This document shows positions 26,745-35,045 of a DNA stretch of 64,000 nucleotides, piece after piece. Numbering within the stretch: position 1 is the first letter of the stretch; the number at the start of each line of letters is the position of its first letter. Source of the stretch: an uncultured Clostridia bacterium (GTDB lineage: Bacteria; Bacillota; Clostridia; Oscillospirales; Acutalibacteraceae); assembly GCA_937892115.1 (NCBI GenBank), contig CALAUI010000026.1:1-64000 (forward strand), in the 5' to 3' direction. Made by a program: the position numbers and the translations under genes. The notes under the pieces are model-generated. The model ran no database searches. It worked only from the letters and a program-made list of their open reading frames with translations, and was not told where the DNA came from.

Positions 26745-27572
26745 CTATTCTGCCAATCGATTATTCGTGATGTGTTTTTGCAAAATCAAGAACAAAACAA
26801 TAACCGGAATAATTGTTAGAATTGATACCGCCATAATTTCGTTATAATTGCCAATAACATCTCCACCATATGTGGTTTTTAAATAAGCAATCCCTACTGC
26901 AAGCACTCTTCTTGTTTTATTATTAGTTATTACCTTTGGCCAGAAATATGAATTCCAGGAATTAATAAATAAAACAAAAACAGTAGCTATGAACTTGGAT
27001 TTATTTTCAGGTATATAAACATACAGCAAAAGCTTTAGTTTAGATAACCCGTCCATTTTTCCAGTATCAATCAAATCTTTGTTGGTATTTTCAAAAGAGT
27101 TTTTCAGCATATATATTAAAAACGGAGATACGATTTCGGGCAATATGATTCCGGGAAAAGTATTAACAAGGTTCAATTTTGCAAACAAAATATATAAAGG
27201 AATGAATGTTACCTGTATCGGTATCATCATAGCCCCCATTATAATAACAAAAAAGACATTTTTCATTTTAGACTTTGTATTTGCAAGTCCGTATGCAGCT
27301 AAAGTACCGGTTATAACCTGCCCGAGCAGTATTCCCAAAGTTGACACAACGGTGTTTAAGAAATAATTTTTAATATCTTCATTTCTTATCGCGCTAATAT
27401 AGTTCTGAATCGTGGGCTCTTTCGGGAATAGTGATAATTCGTTTGATAACAATTCTGCAGAAGATTTTAGTGAAGTGATTATCATCCAATATATAGGAAA
27501 TACAATAATGCATACAACCAGTATTGCGCAAATCATCTTGCATAATCTTCTTGATGCTTTATTCAAACTCAT
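26745..27572 (-). CDS. sugar ABC importer permease, MalG/UgpE type
   Basis: The 275-residue protein has six predicted membrane spans and the MalG-type EAA loop region (SFENTNKDLIDTGKMDGLSKLKLL, about 150-175; G spaced as in the family), which contacts the ATPase. GAGGTGATACTACG precedes the start. It is the inner-membrane partner of the product of 27585-28478; the stop of that gene and this start are 12 bases apart. Confidence 0.85.
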   Translation of the reverse strand: MSLNKASRRLCKMICAILVVCIIVFPIYWMIITSLKSSAELLSNELSLFPKEPTIQNYISAIRNEDIKNYFLNTVVSTLGILLGQVITGTLAAYGLANTKSKMKNVFFVIIMGAMMIPIQVTFIPLYILFAKLNLVNTFPGIILPEIVSPFLIYMLKNSFENTNKDLIDTGKMDGLSKLKLLLYVYIPENKSKFIATVFVLFINSWNSYFWPKVITNNKTRRVLAVGIAYLKTTYGGDVIGNYNEIMAVSILTIIPVIVLFLILQKHITNNRLAE

Positions 27573-27584
27573 CGTAGTATCACC

Positions 27585-28478
27585 TCAAGCTCCATAGACT
27601 TTCCGGAGTTTCTTGCTTATTATTATGCCTATTGATGTAATGAAAATCAAAACAAAAAAGAGTACAACTGCAACTGTCGCCGCACGATTCATTCTAAAAT
27701 CAACAAGAGCATAACGATATATCAAATATACGATCGTTTCCGTTGATCGCATAGGTCCTCCGCCGGTCATTATATCTATTGTCTGAAAGCTTTTTATTGA
27801 AGATAAAAAGCTTGTTAATGTCAAAAACTCCAGTGTCGGCATAATTTGGGGCAAAGTAATATTGAAAAACACTCTACGTCTTGAGGCATTATCAAGTCTT
27901 GCTGCTTCATAAAAATCTTTTGGTATGGCAGAAATAGCCGATAAGCACATCATCATACCATATCCGACATTTCTCCATGCAGATACAGCAACAATAGATA
28001 AGAATGCTGTAAATCTGTCACCGAGCCAATTTATGCTATCGACTCCAAACAAATTGATGATTTGGTTTAGCACTCCGTTGTCGGTGTTAAGCATCCATAA
28101 AAAAATGACAGCAGCACACGACATTGAAATATACCTGGGCATAAAAACAATCGTTTGGAAAAATTTAAATACTTTCGCTGCACTATTCATCAGCAAAGCT
28201 AAAACCAATCCACCGAATACAGTAAGAAATATTTCACATAACGAGTAAACAAATGTTACTTTTACCGAATTCCAGAGGCATTTTGCCCCTGCTCCGTCAA
28301 CAAACCACTTATAATTATCAAATCCTACAAAACTGTATGAATCCGAAAGAAGATTCCAATCGCTGAAACTGATTTTGATTAGTTGCGTAATCGGATAATA
28401 TGTAAAAATAATAATAAATACTATAGACGGCAGAATAAACACAAAATCCGATAATTCTTTTTTACTTTTATTTTTCAC
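27585..28478 (-). CDS. sugar ABC importer permease, MalF/UgpA type
   Basis: The protein of about 297 residues has six membrane spans and the EAA motif FYEAARLDNASRRRVFFNI near two thirds of its length. Upstream, an ATG at 28514 lies in the loop of a strong hairpin and has no ribosome site. The GTG at 28478 is preceded by GAGTGGTGATGA and is the likelier start. The hairpin separates it from the binding-protein gene, an arrangement that usually keeps permease levels below those of the binding protein. Confidence 0.85.
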   Translation of the reverse strand: MKNKSKKELSDFVFILPSIVFIIIFTYYPITQLIKISFSDWNLLSDSYSFVGFDNYKWFVDGAGAKCLWNSVKVTFVYSLCEIFLTVFGGLVLALLMNSAAKVFKFFQTIVFMPRYISMSCAAVIFLWMLNTDNGVLNQIINLFGVDSINWLGDRFTAFLSIVAVSAWRNVGYGMMMCLSAISAIPKDFYEAARLDNASRRRVFFNITLPQIMPTLEFLTLTSFLSSIKSFQTIDIMTGGGPMRSTETIVYLIYRYALVDFRMNRAATVAVVLFFVLIFITSIGIIISKKLRKVYGA

Positions 28479-28496
28479 AAAATCATCACCACTCAG

Positions 28497-28530
28497 TTTG
28501 CCGGCTGTCTTCATTTAGACAGCCGGCAAA
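28497..28530 (-). terminator. intercistronic hairpin between binding protein and permease genes
   Basis: Perfect 14-bp arms, TTTGCCGGCTGTCT (28497-28510) and AGACAGCCGGCAAA (28517-28530), enclose a 6-nt loop. No T-run follows on the minus strand, so it is more likely an mRNA-stabilising or partial attenuation hairpin than a full terminator. Confidence 0.7.
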
Positions 28531-28545
28531 TATTAGTGCATGCTG

Positions 28546-29820
28546 TTAATCAGCTAATACTTCATTTATTTCGGTTACGGCATTGTTAAGACTGATACTT
28601 ACATCAGCATTTTCGAGCATAATCATATTCATATACTGCTGCCATATTTTGCATATTTCACTGGCCGATTCATCAATAATAGGCGGCGTAACCTTGTTCA
28701 GATTGTCAAAGACTGTTTTATACTCAGGAAATTTTTCAAGATAAGTGCTTGTTGAATCTTTGGTAAGCGCATCCTTACAAATAGGAAGATATCCTGTATC
28801 GGTTGCGATTTTCATTGTAGTATCATTACCGCAAAGATAGCTGATAAACTGCCATGCCGCATTTTTAACCTCATCACTGTTTTTAGCAGGAATGCCGATT
28901 ACACCACCGCCAAGATCGGCGTTGTTTATACCATTAACTCCGGGATACCATGCAACGCCAACATTGAAGTTTGCACTTTCCTGATGTGCTTCCAGAGCGG
29001 TTGAATTATGTAAGACAGCGAAGCTGTTTCCCTGATAAAACGACTGTTTCATATTTGACGAAGCATCGTTACCTTCAAGCCAGGAAATATAACCGTTTTT
29101 AACCCAGGACTGTAACTGAGTTGTAATATCGATCGCCGTATCGCTGTTAAGATCGCTTTTATCGCCGTCAATTATTTTTACTCCCGCATTTCTGTAAAAT
29201 GAACCATAGTAAAAATCAAGGCTCTGCATGCTGAGCGGAGTAACACCTGTTTTTTCTTTTACGGACTTAAAGAAATCACCTAATTCCGAATACTCCGTAG
29301 GAATGGTCAAATTATATTTTTCTGCTATATCCTTGTTGTAGTAAATTACATGAGTGTTATGGAAGAACGGCATTGCAATCTGTTTGTTACCGAAAGAACC
29401 GATTTCATACATTCCGGGCTCCATATTTGACACATCAAAAGCAGTATTTTCAATATAAGGCGTTAAGTCTTCAAAGAGTCCGTTATTTGCATATGAAGCT
29501 ATAAATTTTGTGTTACATACAGCTACACCGGGTAAACCTTCACCCGCCGCATTCGCAGCAACAAGCGCCTCATTTATATCACTGAAGCTACCCATATATT
29601 CAGGCACAACAGTAATATACTCCTGAGATGAATTAAATTTGTCGACCAGTTCATTAACAAGCGAGTCATACTGCGAATCCATGGTATGCCACCATGTGAT
29701 GCTGATGGGTTCCGTTATGTCAGAAGAAGGTTTTGTCGGTTCAGTGTCTTTTTTTGAACCGCAGGCAGCAAGAGAAACCACTAATGCTACACAAATAAAT
29801 AAAGCAACTATTTTTTTCAT
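28546..29820 (-). CDS. sugar ABC importer solute-binding lipoprotein
   Basis: The 424-residue protein has a lipoprotein signal (lipobox SLAAC, cysteine 20). An extracellular binding fold of the UgpB/MalE (family 1) type follows: TWWHTMDSQYDSLVNELVDKFN (positions about 45-66), the hinge region around FFHNTHVIYYNKDIAEKYN, and GGGVIGIPAKNSDEVKNAAWQF. It captures the sugar or sugar phosphate outside the membrane; the ligand cannot be told. GGAGG lies 9 bases before the ATG. It is the first gene of the four-gene importer operon. Confidence 0.88.
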   Translation of the reverse strand: MKKIVALFICVALVVSLAACGSKKDTEPTKPSSDITEPISITWWHTMDSQYDSLVNELVDKFNSSQEYITVVPEYMGSFSDINEALVAANAAGEGLPGVAVCNTKFIASYANNGLFEDLTPYIENTAFDVSNMEPGMYEIGSFGNKQIAMPFFHNTHVIYYNKDIAEKYNLTIPTEYSELGDFFKSVKEKTGVTPLSMQSLDFYYGSFYRNAGVKIIDGDKSDLNSDTAIDITTQLQSWVKNGYISWLEGNDASSNMKQSFYQGNSFAVLHNSTALEAHQESANFNVGVAWYPGVNGINNADLGGGVIGIPAKNSDEVKNAAWQFISYLCGNDTTMKIATDTGYLPICKDALTKDSTSTYLEKFPEYKTVFDNLNKVTPPIIDESASEICKIWQQYMNMIMLENADVSISLNNAVTEINEVLAD

Positions 29821-30006
29821 AAGATAAAGCCTCCGAATTCATAGATTTTTTATTTACATTTTTGGGGAAGAAAGATTATGTGTTACTCTTCTACCCACAT
29901 CTTAAGGCGGTTTATAATATTTTATATTGCCCTCCGCATATAAGGATTGAAAGTGTTTTTTGCTTTCTGATAATGTATATACGGCAATCAAGCAATAATC
30001 TACATA
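29821..30006. other. AT-rich intergenic region upstream of the sugar importer
   Basis: No gene is visible. It must hold the promoter of the importer operon; several AT-rich hexamers are present on the minus strand but none has both boxes at good spacing, so I do not call one. Confidence 0.4.
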
Positions 30007-30279
30007 TTAACTTGATATTTCGTTTTGAATTTCTTCAAGAATGATTTCAATAATTTTCCATTCTTTTTCAGTTTCAATCGGCAGAAGTTCAGATTTGTCA
30101 TTGTCGGGAGCAAAAGCAGATGCATATACATTGATGTTTCCATCTTCATCCTCGGTATTATCTGTGTATACTATGTAATGTTTGCCCGTCTCCTCGCTGT
30201 CAAAAGAAAATAAAATATCGAATTCAACTTCTTTGCCTTCGCTGTCTATAGCCATAAAAGTCATTTCTTCGTTATCCAT
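30007..30279 (-). CDS. DUF1292 family small acidic protein
   Basis: The 90-residue acidic protein has the DUF1292 (YrzB-like) pattern: GKEVEFDILFSFDSEETGKHYIVYTDNT, with ASAFAPDN and the LLPIETEKEWKIIEIILEE ending, shown here in pieces no longer than the motif itself. Such proteins are widespread in Firmicutes and have no established function. The ATG at 30279 follows AAAGGAGTCAATTA; fifteen upstream codons of the same frame overlap a hairpin and have no site. It lies downstream of a hypothetical gene, separated by an inverted repeat. Confidence 0.75.
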   Translation of the reverse strand: MDNEEMTFMAIDSEGKEVEFDILFSFDSEETGKHYIVYTDNTEDEDGNINVYASAFAPDNDKSELLPIETEKEWKIIEIILEEIQNEISS

Positions 30280-30308
30280 ATTAATTGACTCCTTTTGATT
30301 AGTTTTTC

Positions 30309-30340
30309 GAGTGACAGGTTGCATAAGCTACCTGTCACTC
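30309..30340. terminator. strong intergenic hairpin
   Basis: Arms GAGTGACAGGT (30309-30319) and ACCTGTCACTC (30330-30340) are perfect. The minus strand lacks a T-run after it, while the plus side has GCTTTTTAG further on. It may be a processing or stability element between two leftward genes. Confidence 0.5.
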
Positions 30341-30354
30341 TTGAATAATGCTTT

Positions 30355-30570
30355 TTAGCTGTGCTTTTCCCAACGAATCAGTTTTCCGTTGTCGTCAAAA
30401 TAAAGATCATAACTTACATGACCTTTTTTGTTATCTGCATCAATACAGATTTCGATATAATCGCCATGATCCTTGGTGACATAATTATCACCGACATAGA
30501 TGCCATCGTAGCGTGCCGCTTCCATTATAGCGTTTTCGATAGTGTACTTGGACGGTTTGAATTTACCCAT
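30355..30570 (-). CDS. small hypothetical protein
   Basis: A 71-residue protein with no family I recognise. It has a short helix (KYTIENAIMEAARYDG), followed by beta strands ending GHVSYDLYFDDNGKLIRWE, resembling a small alpha/beta fold. GGAGGAAAACAAA precedes the ATG, so it is very probably translated. It is followed by the DUF1292 gene in the same direction. Confidence 0.65.
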   Translation of the reverse strand: MGKFKPSKYTIENAIMEAARYDGIYVGDNYVTKDHGDYIEICIDADNKKGHVSYDLYFDDNGKLIRWEKHS

Positions 30571-30657
30571 TTTGTTTTCCTCCGATTTATTGAATTTGAA
30601 AGCTTATTGCCTTCACAAGTTATATACGGCAGATTAATGGGATTCTCCAAATCAATA

Positions 30658-31197
30658 TTACCAAAGATCATCTTTCATAGGTCCATAAAGCTTTTTACAA
30701 TACGAATGATTTGTAGGAAGTTCGTCAAATGCATCAAGATACCTGATCCGACGATTGGTAATCTTGGAAGCATCCTTTTCTTTACGTCCTAATGCAAAAC
30801 AACCACGGCAAGGCGACACTTCACCGTGGTACTTTCTGAGATCCCCGCGGGGAGATAGAAAAATTCTGTTATAGGGATTGAAATTATAATTCATTTTCGG
30901 ATCATGGTAGCTATTGTTTTCAAATCTCGGGAAATAAAGATAGATGGCCGGTTCACAACGAGTTCCTTTTATTTTGTTATAGTCCATGTCAGGATTAATT
31001 GAGAGAAATTTTCGAACCACTTTCTTTTTGTAGTTGCGATTTCTTACCCATGCACAAGCGTGGATACTCTCACCACGCCTCTTCTGAACAACATTTTTCC
31101 CATCGGCATCGGCATAATCAATAGTCATCTTCTCAAGGTATTCAGGATTACTATCAAACCCCTCAAGAGCGCCCGGCATATCAATCCAATTCTGCAT
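30658..31197 (-). CDS. hypothetical cysteine-containing protein
   Basis: The protein has 179 residues with the ATG at 31197 (GAGGAAAAGAA upstream); ten earlier codons overlap a hairpin. It contains CRGCFALGRKEKDAS about two thirds along, and NRRIRYLDAFDELP and CKKLYGP near the end. The paired cysteines could bind metal, but no known domain is recognised. It sits between two other hypothetical genes in the accessory part of the island. Confidence 0.6.
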   Translation of the reverse strand: MQNWIDMPGALEGFDSNPEYLEKMTIDYADADGKNVVQKRRGESIHACAWVRNRNYKKKVVRKFLSINPDMDYNKIKGTRCEPAIYLYFPRFENNSYHDPKMNYNFNPYNRIFLSPRGDLRKYHGEVSPCRGCFALGRKEKDASKITNRRIRYLDAFDELPTNHSYCKKLYGPMKDDLW

Positions 31198-31205
31198 TTC
31201 TTTTC

Positions 31206-31240
31206 CTCTTCGTATTTGTGATACCACTAAATACGAAGAG
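31206..31240 (-). promoter_or_regulatory. hairpin abutting a ribosome binding site
   Basis: Arms CTCTTCGTATTT (31206-31217) and AAATACGAAGAG (31229-31240) form a perfect 12-bp stem. Its minus-strand 3' arm ends in GAAGAG, directly joined to the GAGGAAAAG ribosome site of the gene starting at 31197. It could terminate the upstream transcript or hide the site. Confidence 0.5.
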
Positions 31241-31270
31241 AAAAAGAATATCCCATAACTCTTTGAGATT

Positions 31271-31996
31271 CTAATAGAGATCGCTTTTTATACTAACATG
31301 TTTATTAATTACTGCAGATTTTGGAAACAAATATCTATCAGAAACCCCGAGGAAATTATCATATTTGTCATATGCTTCTCGCTCACACAAGACAATCGTT
31401 CCCCTAATTTCATAGACTTTAACCTCGAAAGAATTCCCTCCTTCTGGGGCAACGATTAATGTATCATCGACTTGCAACTGCTCATTATTATCAGTTACCG
31501 CATCTTCTGCAATGCATGGTACAGCCCAACGTTCCCAGAGATAATCTACGAAAATCTGCTGTGGAGTCCTTAAGTATATTTTCGCCAATTCTGGACGGCT
31601 GGGAACATTACCGTGGTGGCTTGGAGTTACCGTTTTATTTGGCATGATATTTATAACATCAATATGATTTTTGCTTGCAAAGTCTATCAATTCATTTGCC
31701 GTCATTGTAACGAACTCGACTGATTCTCCATTTGTTTTTGAGTAACTGTCTTCCATCGCTTCAGAGCCAAAAGGTACAATACTCACACTTCTGGGAGATG
31801 GATCTGTTACTTGCTTGGGGGGAAAGCCAAGAAAGCCTGCAGACTTAAAAATGCGACACCTAACTTGTGAATCGCATTGAATAGCTGAATCAATCGCATT
31901 ATAGATACTCAGAACCAGTTTCTCAAAGGTATTGTGTGATTGATCTTTTTCAATAATTGCGTTCAGCTCCGCAATGTTATCCCAAAAAGCGCCCAT
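31271..31996 (-). CDS. hypothetical protein next to a broken hsdM
   Basis: The protein has 241 residues. ATG 31996 is chosen because GGGAGG lies 7 bases before it; the frame continues upstream into the hsdM relic. It is largely alpha/beta with PFGSEAMEDS, NIMPNKTVTPSHHGN and a C-terminal beta barrel-like part (LIVAPEGGNSFEVKVYEIRG). I do not recognise a family. It follows the truncated methylase gene directly, so it may have replaced the missing part of that gene during a rearrangement. Confidence 0.6.
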   Translation of the reverse strand: MGAFWDNIAELNAIIEKDQSHNTFEKLVLSIYNAIDSAIQCDSQVRCRIFKSAGFLGFPPKQVTDPSPRSVSIVPFGSEAMEDSYSKTNGESVEFVTMTANELIDFASKNHIDVINIMPNKTVTPSHHGNVPSRPELAKIYLRTPQQIFVDYLWERWAVPCIAEDAVTDNNEQLQVDDTLIVAPEGGNSFEVKVYEIRGTIVLCEREAYDKYDNFLGVSDRYLFPKSAVINKHVSIKSDLY

Positions 31997-32029
31997 TTGC
32001 ATACCTCCCTTTTTGCTCTTTACCACGCA

Positions 32030-32775
32030 AGTCGTGAAACTTGAGACAGGGTTTGAGACAGAGCTTTGCATTGTATTCAAGCTTTTCCTGACCGTAGAAG
32101 GTCATAGCGGTGTTGGCATTCGCGCCGAAACTCTCAATGAAGTCGGCAGAAGAAACGAACATACCACCGGAGCCGAAGGCAGGGTCAAGGACCGTGCCGT
32201 GATTCGGCTCAATGATGTTTACGATCATACGGACAAGGGACTTCGGTGTAAAGTAATACGCCATCATCAGAGGCAACGACAGGAGCAAACTTGTTGAGGA
32301 AGTATTCATAGATACGACCGATGATGTCATCCTTGATTTCATTGAAGGCGCTGTTATTGAAGATACGGAGGAGCTCACGGAGCAGATCATCTTTCAGGCT
32401 GGTATAACTCTTGGGGAGAATACCTTTGAGCTGTGCAGACTGTTCCTCGATGAGCTCCATAGCATGATTGATCGCCTCGCCAACCTGAGCGTTGTCGGGA
32501 AGATTCAGAAGATATTCATACCTTGCCTCTTTGGGAAGATAGATAGCACTTTTAGTTTTGAAATCGTCGGCTTCTACAGGAAGCACCCGACCGTTACGAA
32601 CGGGACGATCCTTCAAAATGTCGGCCTCAACGAATTTGAAACGGCTGTAAGCATAGCGCAGGAATATGAGTCCAAGCACCGGCATACAGTACTCCTGCGA
32701 TGTGACCTTTGAGTCAGCTCGCAGAAGATCCGCTGCCTCCCATAATTCGCTTTCAAGTTTTCTTATATTAATCAT
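32030..32775 (-). pseudogene. hsdM: truncated, frameshifted type I methylase gene (hsdM relic)
   Basis: The N-terminal part (32775 to about 32265) reads as the HsdM helical domain: LESELWEAADLLR, PVLGLIFLRYAYSRF, and DIIGRIYEYFLNKFA. Reading then shifts frame and continues with FTPKSLVRMIVNIIEP and the SAM-binding motif DPAFGSGGMF before degrading near 32030. The catalytic NPPF-type motif and C-terminal domain are absent, and no hsdS or hsdR is nearby. It is a dead remnant of a type I restriction-modification locus. A promoter (TTGCTA, 16 bp, TATACT at 32816-32843) still precedes it. Confidence 0.85.
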
Positions 32776-32815
32776 AGCTATATTCCCTCGGATTTTTATA
32801 TAGAAATACTATTTT

Positions 32816-32843
32816 AGTATATCACTTTTCAAAATAATAGCAA
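32816..32843 (-). promoter_or_regulatory. promoter before the hsdM relic
   Basis: Minus-strand TTGCTA (32838-32843) and TATACT (32816-32821) are 16 bp apart, 41 bases before the relic's start codon. Confidence 0.45.
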
Positions 32844-32855
32844 TATATAAATATA

Positions 32856-32881
32856 GAGTTGGTAAAAAAGATTACCAACTC
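32856..32881 (-). terminator. terminator-like hairpin
   Basis: Arms GAGTTGGTAA (32856-32865) and TTACCAACTC (32872-32881) lie 47 bases beyond the stop at 32928, with TATATTTATAT following on the minus strand. Confidence 0.55.
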
Positions 32882-32927
32882 CGCCCATAACATATGCTAA
32901 TACAACAATAGCTTATCATCTAACATA

Positions 32928-33173
32928 TTAGTCAATATATAAAAATCCATCGCCATCATCAGAAATGCGTCCGATTTGACACGGTCCCTCAAAATTATGA
33001 AACGCTGTGCTGTCCGTTGTATAAACATCCTCCAAAGAACGGAATCTGATATATTCCATTACTTTTTCATTTAAGACTCGTGACATATTTTCGTCAAACT
33101 CCGCACCTGTTCCATGTGCTTTTAAAATAATCTCATTGAGAATATGCATTTCCATATCTAAATTATTGTCCAT
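32928..33173 (-). CDS. small acidic hypothetical protein
   Basis: An 81-residue acidic protein; ATG 33173 follows CGGAGGATACT. The first half is helical (MEMHILNEIILKAHG), the end is rich in aspartate and glycine (DDGDGFLYID). No family is recognised. It is followed by a hairpin and preceded by another small acidic gene, forming a two-gene unit driven by the promoter at 33619-33647. Confidence 0.6.
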   Translation of the reverse strand: MDNNLDMEMHILNEIILKAHGTGAEFDENMSRVLNEKVMEYIRFRSLEDVYTTDSTAFHNFEGPCQIGRISDDGDGFLYID

Positions 33174-33230
33174 AGTATCCTCCGTTTTATTGTTGATTAT
33201 CAAGTCATTCAATCAGCGTAGTCGTCTTTT

Positions 33231-33590
33231 TTATGCTTTTTGACACAAAGTAATCACAATGCAATTTTCATCGTTTTTTACAGTCACTTTATCGCCGCAA
33301 TGCAATCCAACACTCTTGCTTGTCAGATAGGATAGAATATCGTTAGCATTTATTTCAATAATCCGGTTAAAAATAACTCTTTGAATTCTTCGCTGCATTT
33401 CCAAATTATTATTCTGAAATACATTCTTTTCTATGAAACACTTTAAGAAATGCTCATCACCAATAACAATGCTGTCCTCTTTGACTTTGAGCATAAAAAT
33501 ATTTGAATCTTCAAGGCCAGTAAAGAACTCTTCCGGAATGTAAAATTCGTCTTCGCTTAACTTGACTTCATACGGTACAAAGTTGCACAT
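33231..33590 (-). CDS. hypothetical protein, first gene after a strong promoter
   Basis: The protein has 119 residues; ATG 33590 follows GAAAGGATGATTAC. The sequence begins with a beta-rich half (DEFYIPEEFF, VKEDSIVIGDEHF), continues with a helix around QRRIQRVIFNRII, and ends GLHCGDKVTVKNDENCIVI, a strand pattern seen in small barrel domains. The family is not recognised. A near-consensus promoter stands 29 bases upstream. Confidence 0.6.
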   Translation of the reverse strand: MCNFVPYEVKLSEDEFYIPEEFFTGLEDSNIFMLKVKEDSIVIGDEHFLKCFIEKNVFQNNNLEMQRRIQRVIFNRIIEINANDILSYLTSKSVGLHCGDKVTVKNDENCIVITLCQKA

Positions 33591-33618
33591 GTAATCATCC
33601 TTTCGATTCAACAATTAA

Positions 33619-33647
33619 AGTATAGTTTATTCTATAAAGTTTGTCAA
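33619..33647 (-). promoter_or_regulatory. promoter of the 33590 unit
   Basis: Minus-strand TTGACA (33642-33647) and TATACT (33619-33624) are 17 bp apart. Confidence 0.75.
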
Positions 33648-33657
33648 ATTATAGCTT

Positions 33658-34047
33658 TTAAAGCTGTTCATCTGAGTTTTTTCTGCAAAAAAGTACCATT
33701 GAAAATGAGCAAGCTGCTATTTCTTCGATTGTTAATACAATCAATAGAATCAAGGCGCCAACAACTATTTTAGTATATGTTATATCAAATAAATAACCAT
33801 AATAATAGTCTAATCGAAATAGCAGCCAAAGATCCATTGGTAAACTAATCATAAAAGACAGTAAGAATGTCCAGACAATCTCATGCCCTTTGCAAAACGA
33901 CATAATTTTTATAAGAATGAACATTGCAAAAAAAGAACATGCAAAAATAACATACGATGATTTGAAAGCAGCAAACATTGATAATAAAATCGGCAGCAAA
34001 AAAGTTCCGCTCTTAATCATATTCTTGTTTTGTTTTATATAAAGCAT
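33658..34047 (-). CDS. small integral membrane protein
   Basis: The 129-residue protein has about four predicted membrane spans (FLLPILLSMFAAF, VIFACSFFAMFILI, TFLLSFMISLP, VVGALILLIVLTI). ATG 34047 with a GGGGTGAT site is preferred over an ATG farther upstream; either way the gene overlaps the end of the M50 protease reading frame, suggesting translational coupling. It may be a membrane partner of that protease, but no family is recognised. Confidence 0.6.
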   Translation of the reverse strand: MLYIKQNKNMIKSGTFLLPILLSMFAAFKSSYVIFACSFFAMFILIKIMSFCKGHEIVWTFLLSFMISLPMDLWLLFRLDYYYGYLFDITYTKIVVGALILLIVLTIEEIAACSFSMVLFCRKNSDEQL

Positions 34048-34667
34048 GAAACTATCACCCCTATATTCCATAAGTACACCAATGGTAAAACGAGTTGAAA
34101 AACTCCAACTATATAGCAAACGCATACAAATGCTTCACCATTTATGCCCTGTTCCATTGCTTTTTTCCTTGCTTTTCTGTTAAATATAATTTTTCTGGAT
34201 TCTTCTATTATCTCGTCATTACCGAAAATCTCGCAAAGCAGGTGCGAGCCATCCAAACCGTTTACAAATGTAAGGTTAAGTAAGGCAAGCAGCAAGTTAT
34301 TAAACGCTATACCCAAAAACAATCCGCATAATTCATTATTAAAAGCGCTTAAAAACAGTGAAATTCCAACAAGGCTGAAATTAACCTCAACTCCTGCTGC
34401 ATGAGTTTGCATCCGAAAGAATTTGCTTTTTACATTTTCGACATCAGATAACACATAGGCTCCCGGTATAAAGTTGCTTATCATTATATCTATCTCATAT
34501 AGTTTGCCTCCGCAACCAACTGTAGCAACAGCGTGTCCCATTTCATGAAGCGGAATACCAATAATAGTTCCTACTAAACTTCCGATAATCATATATTCGG
34601 TGTTCATGTCATATATGTTTTTTGAAAATGTCACAACTCCCAATACAAGTAAGGGAATGAAAAGCAA
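34035..34667 (-). CDS. M50 (site-2-protease-like) metallopeptidase, C-terminal frame
   Basis: About 210 residues of a membrane-embedded zinc protease. HEMGH in a hydrophobic segment gives two zinc histidines and the glutamate, and NGLDGSHLL near residue 140 supplies the third ligand aspartate in the family's NxxDG pattern. Site-2-type proteases cut membrane-embedded peptides or signalling proteins. The frame starts only with a TTG and no ribosome site. It continues the preceding 124-codon frame after a -1 shift at CTTTTTTG (about 34655), so the two frames are almost certainly one gene of about 324 codons. Confidence 0.75.
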   Translation of the reverse strand: MLFIPLLVLGVVTFSKNIYDMNTEYMIIGSLVGTIIGIPLHEMGHAVATVGCGGKLYEIDIMISNFIPGAYVLSDVENVKSKFFRMQTHAAGVEVNFSLVGISLFLSAFNNELCGLFLGIAFNNLLLALLNLTFVNGLDGSHLLCEIFGNDEIIEESRKIIFNRKARKKAMEQGINGEAFVCVCYIVGVFQLVLPLVYLWNIGVIVSCFI

Positions 34668-35005
34668 AAAAGAAATATGTTAAGGAAAAATGATAATATT
34701 CGCTTTTCCTTTGTAATGTGCGGAAAACAAACAGAATAATATATGCTGCCAAATTCTTTTTCTAAAATACGATTATGACGAAGCAAATCAGCTTTATCTA
34801 AGGAGTCAAGCATTCTTTTAACATCCTGTCTTGAATACCTTCGGCTAATTTTATAAGGATTTCTCTTACCGTTCAATTTTCGAGCAAAGCGAAACAACCC
34901 TATGCCCATTGTATATTCGGCACCTGAAAGTGAATCAATTACCTCAATCTCATCTTTGTTAATTTGACGGAACTCCAACCAGTTGTTAAGCATCGGATAT
35001 TTCAT
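34631..35005 (-). CDS. N-terminal frame of the M50 protease gene
   Basis: This 124-codon frame encodes a soluble head (MLNNWLEFRQINKDEIEVID; YSRQDVKRMLDSLDKADLLR) followed by the first hydrophobic residues of a membrane span. It then stops just after a run of six T. The head resembles the small wing-helix-like recognition domains that precede M50 peptidases of peptide-maturation loci. AAAGGAAGTG precedes its ATG. The break is either a mutation, a base-call error in the homopolymer, or programmed slippage. Confidence 0.65.
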   Translation of the reverse strand: MKYPMLNNWLEFRQINKDEIEVIDSLSGAEYTMGIGLFRFARKLNGKRNPYKISRRYSRQDVKRMLDSLDKADLLRHNRILEKEFGSIYYSVCFPHITKEKRILSFFLNIFLFCFSFPYLYWEL

Positions 35006-35045
35006 TTGATTACACTTCCTTTCCCTTATACAATTAAAGCTTCAT

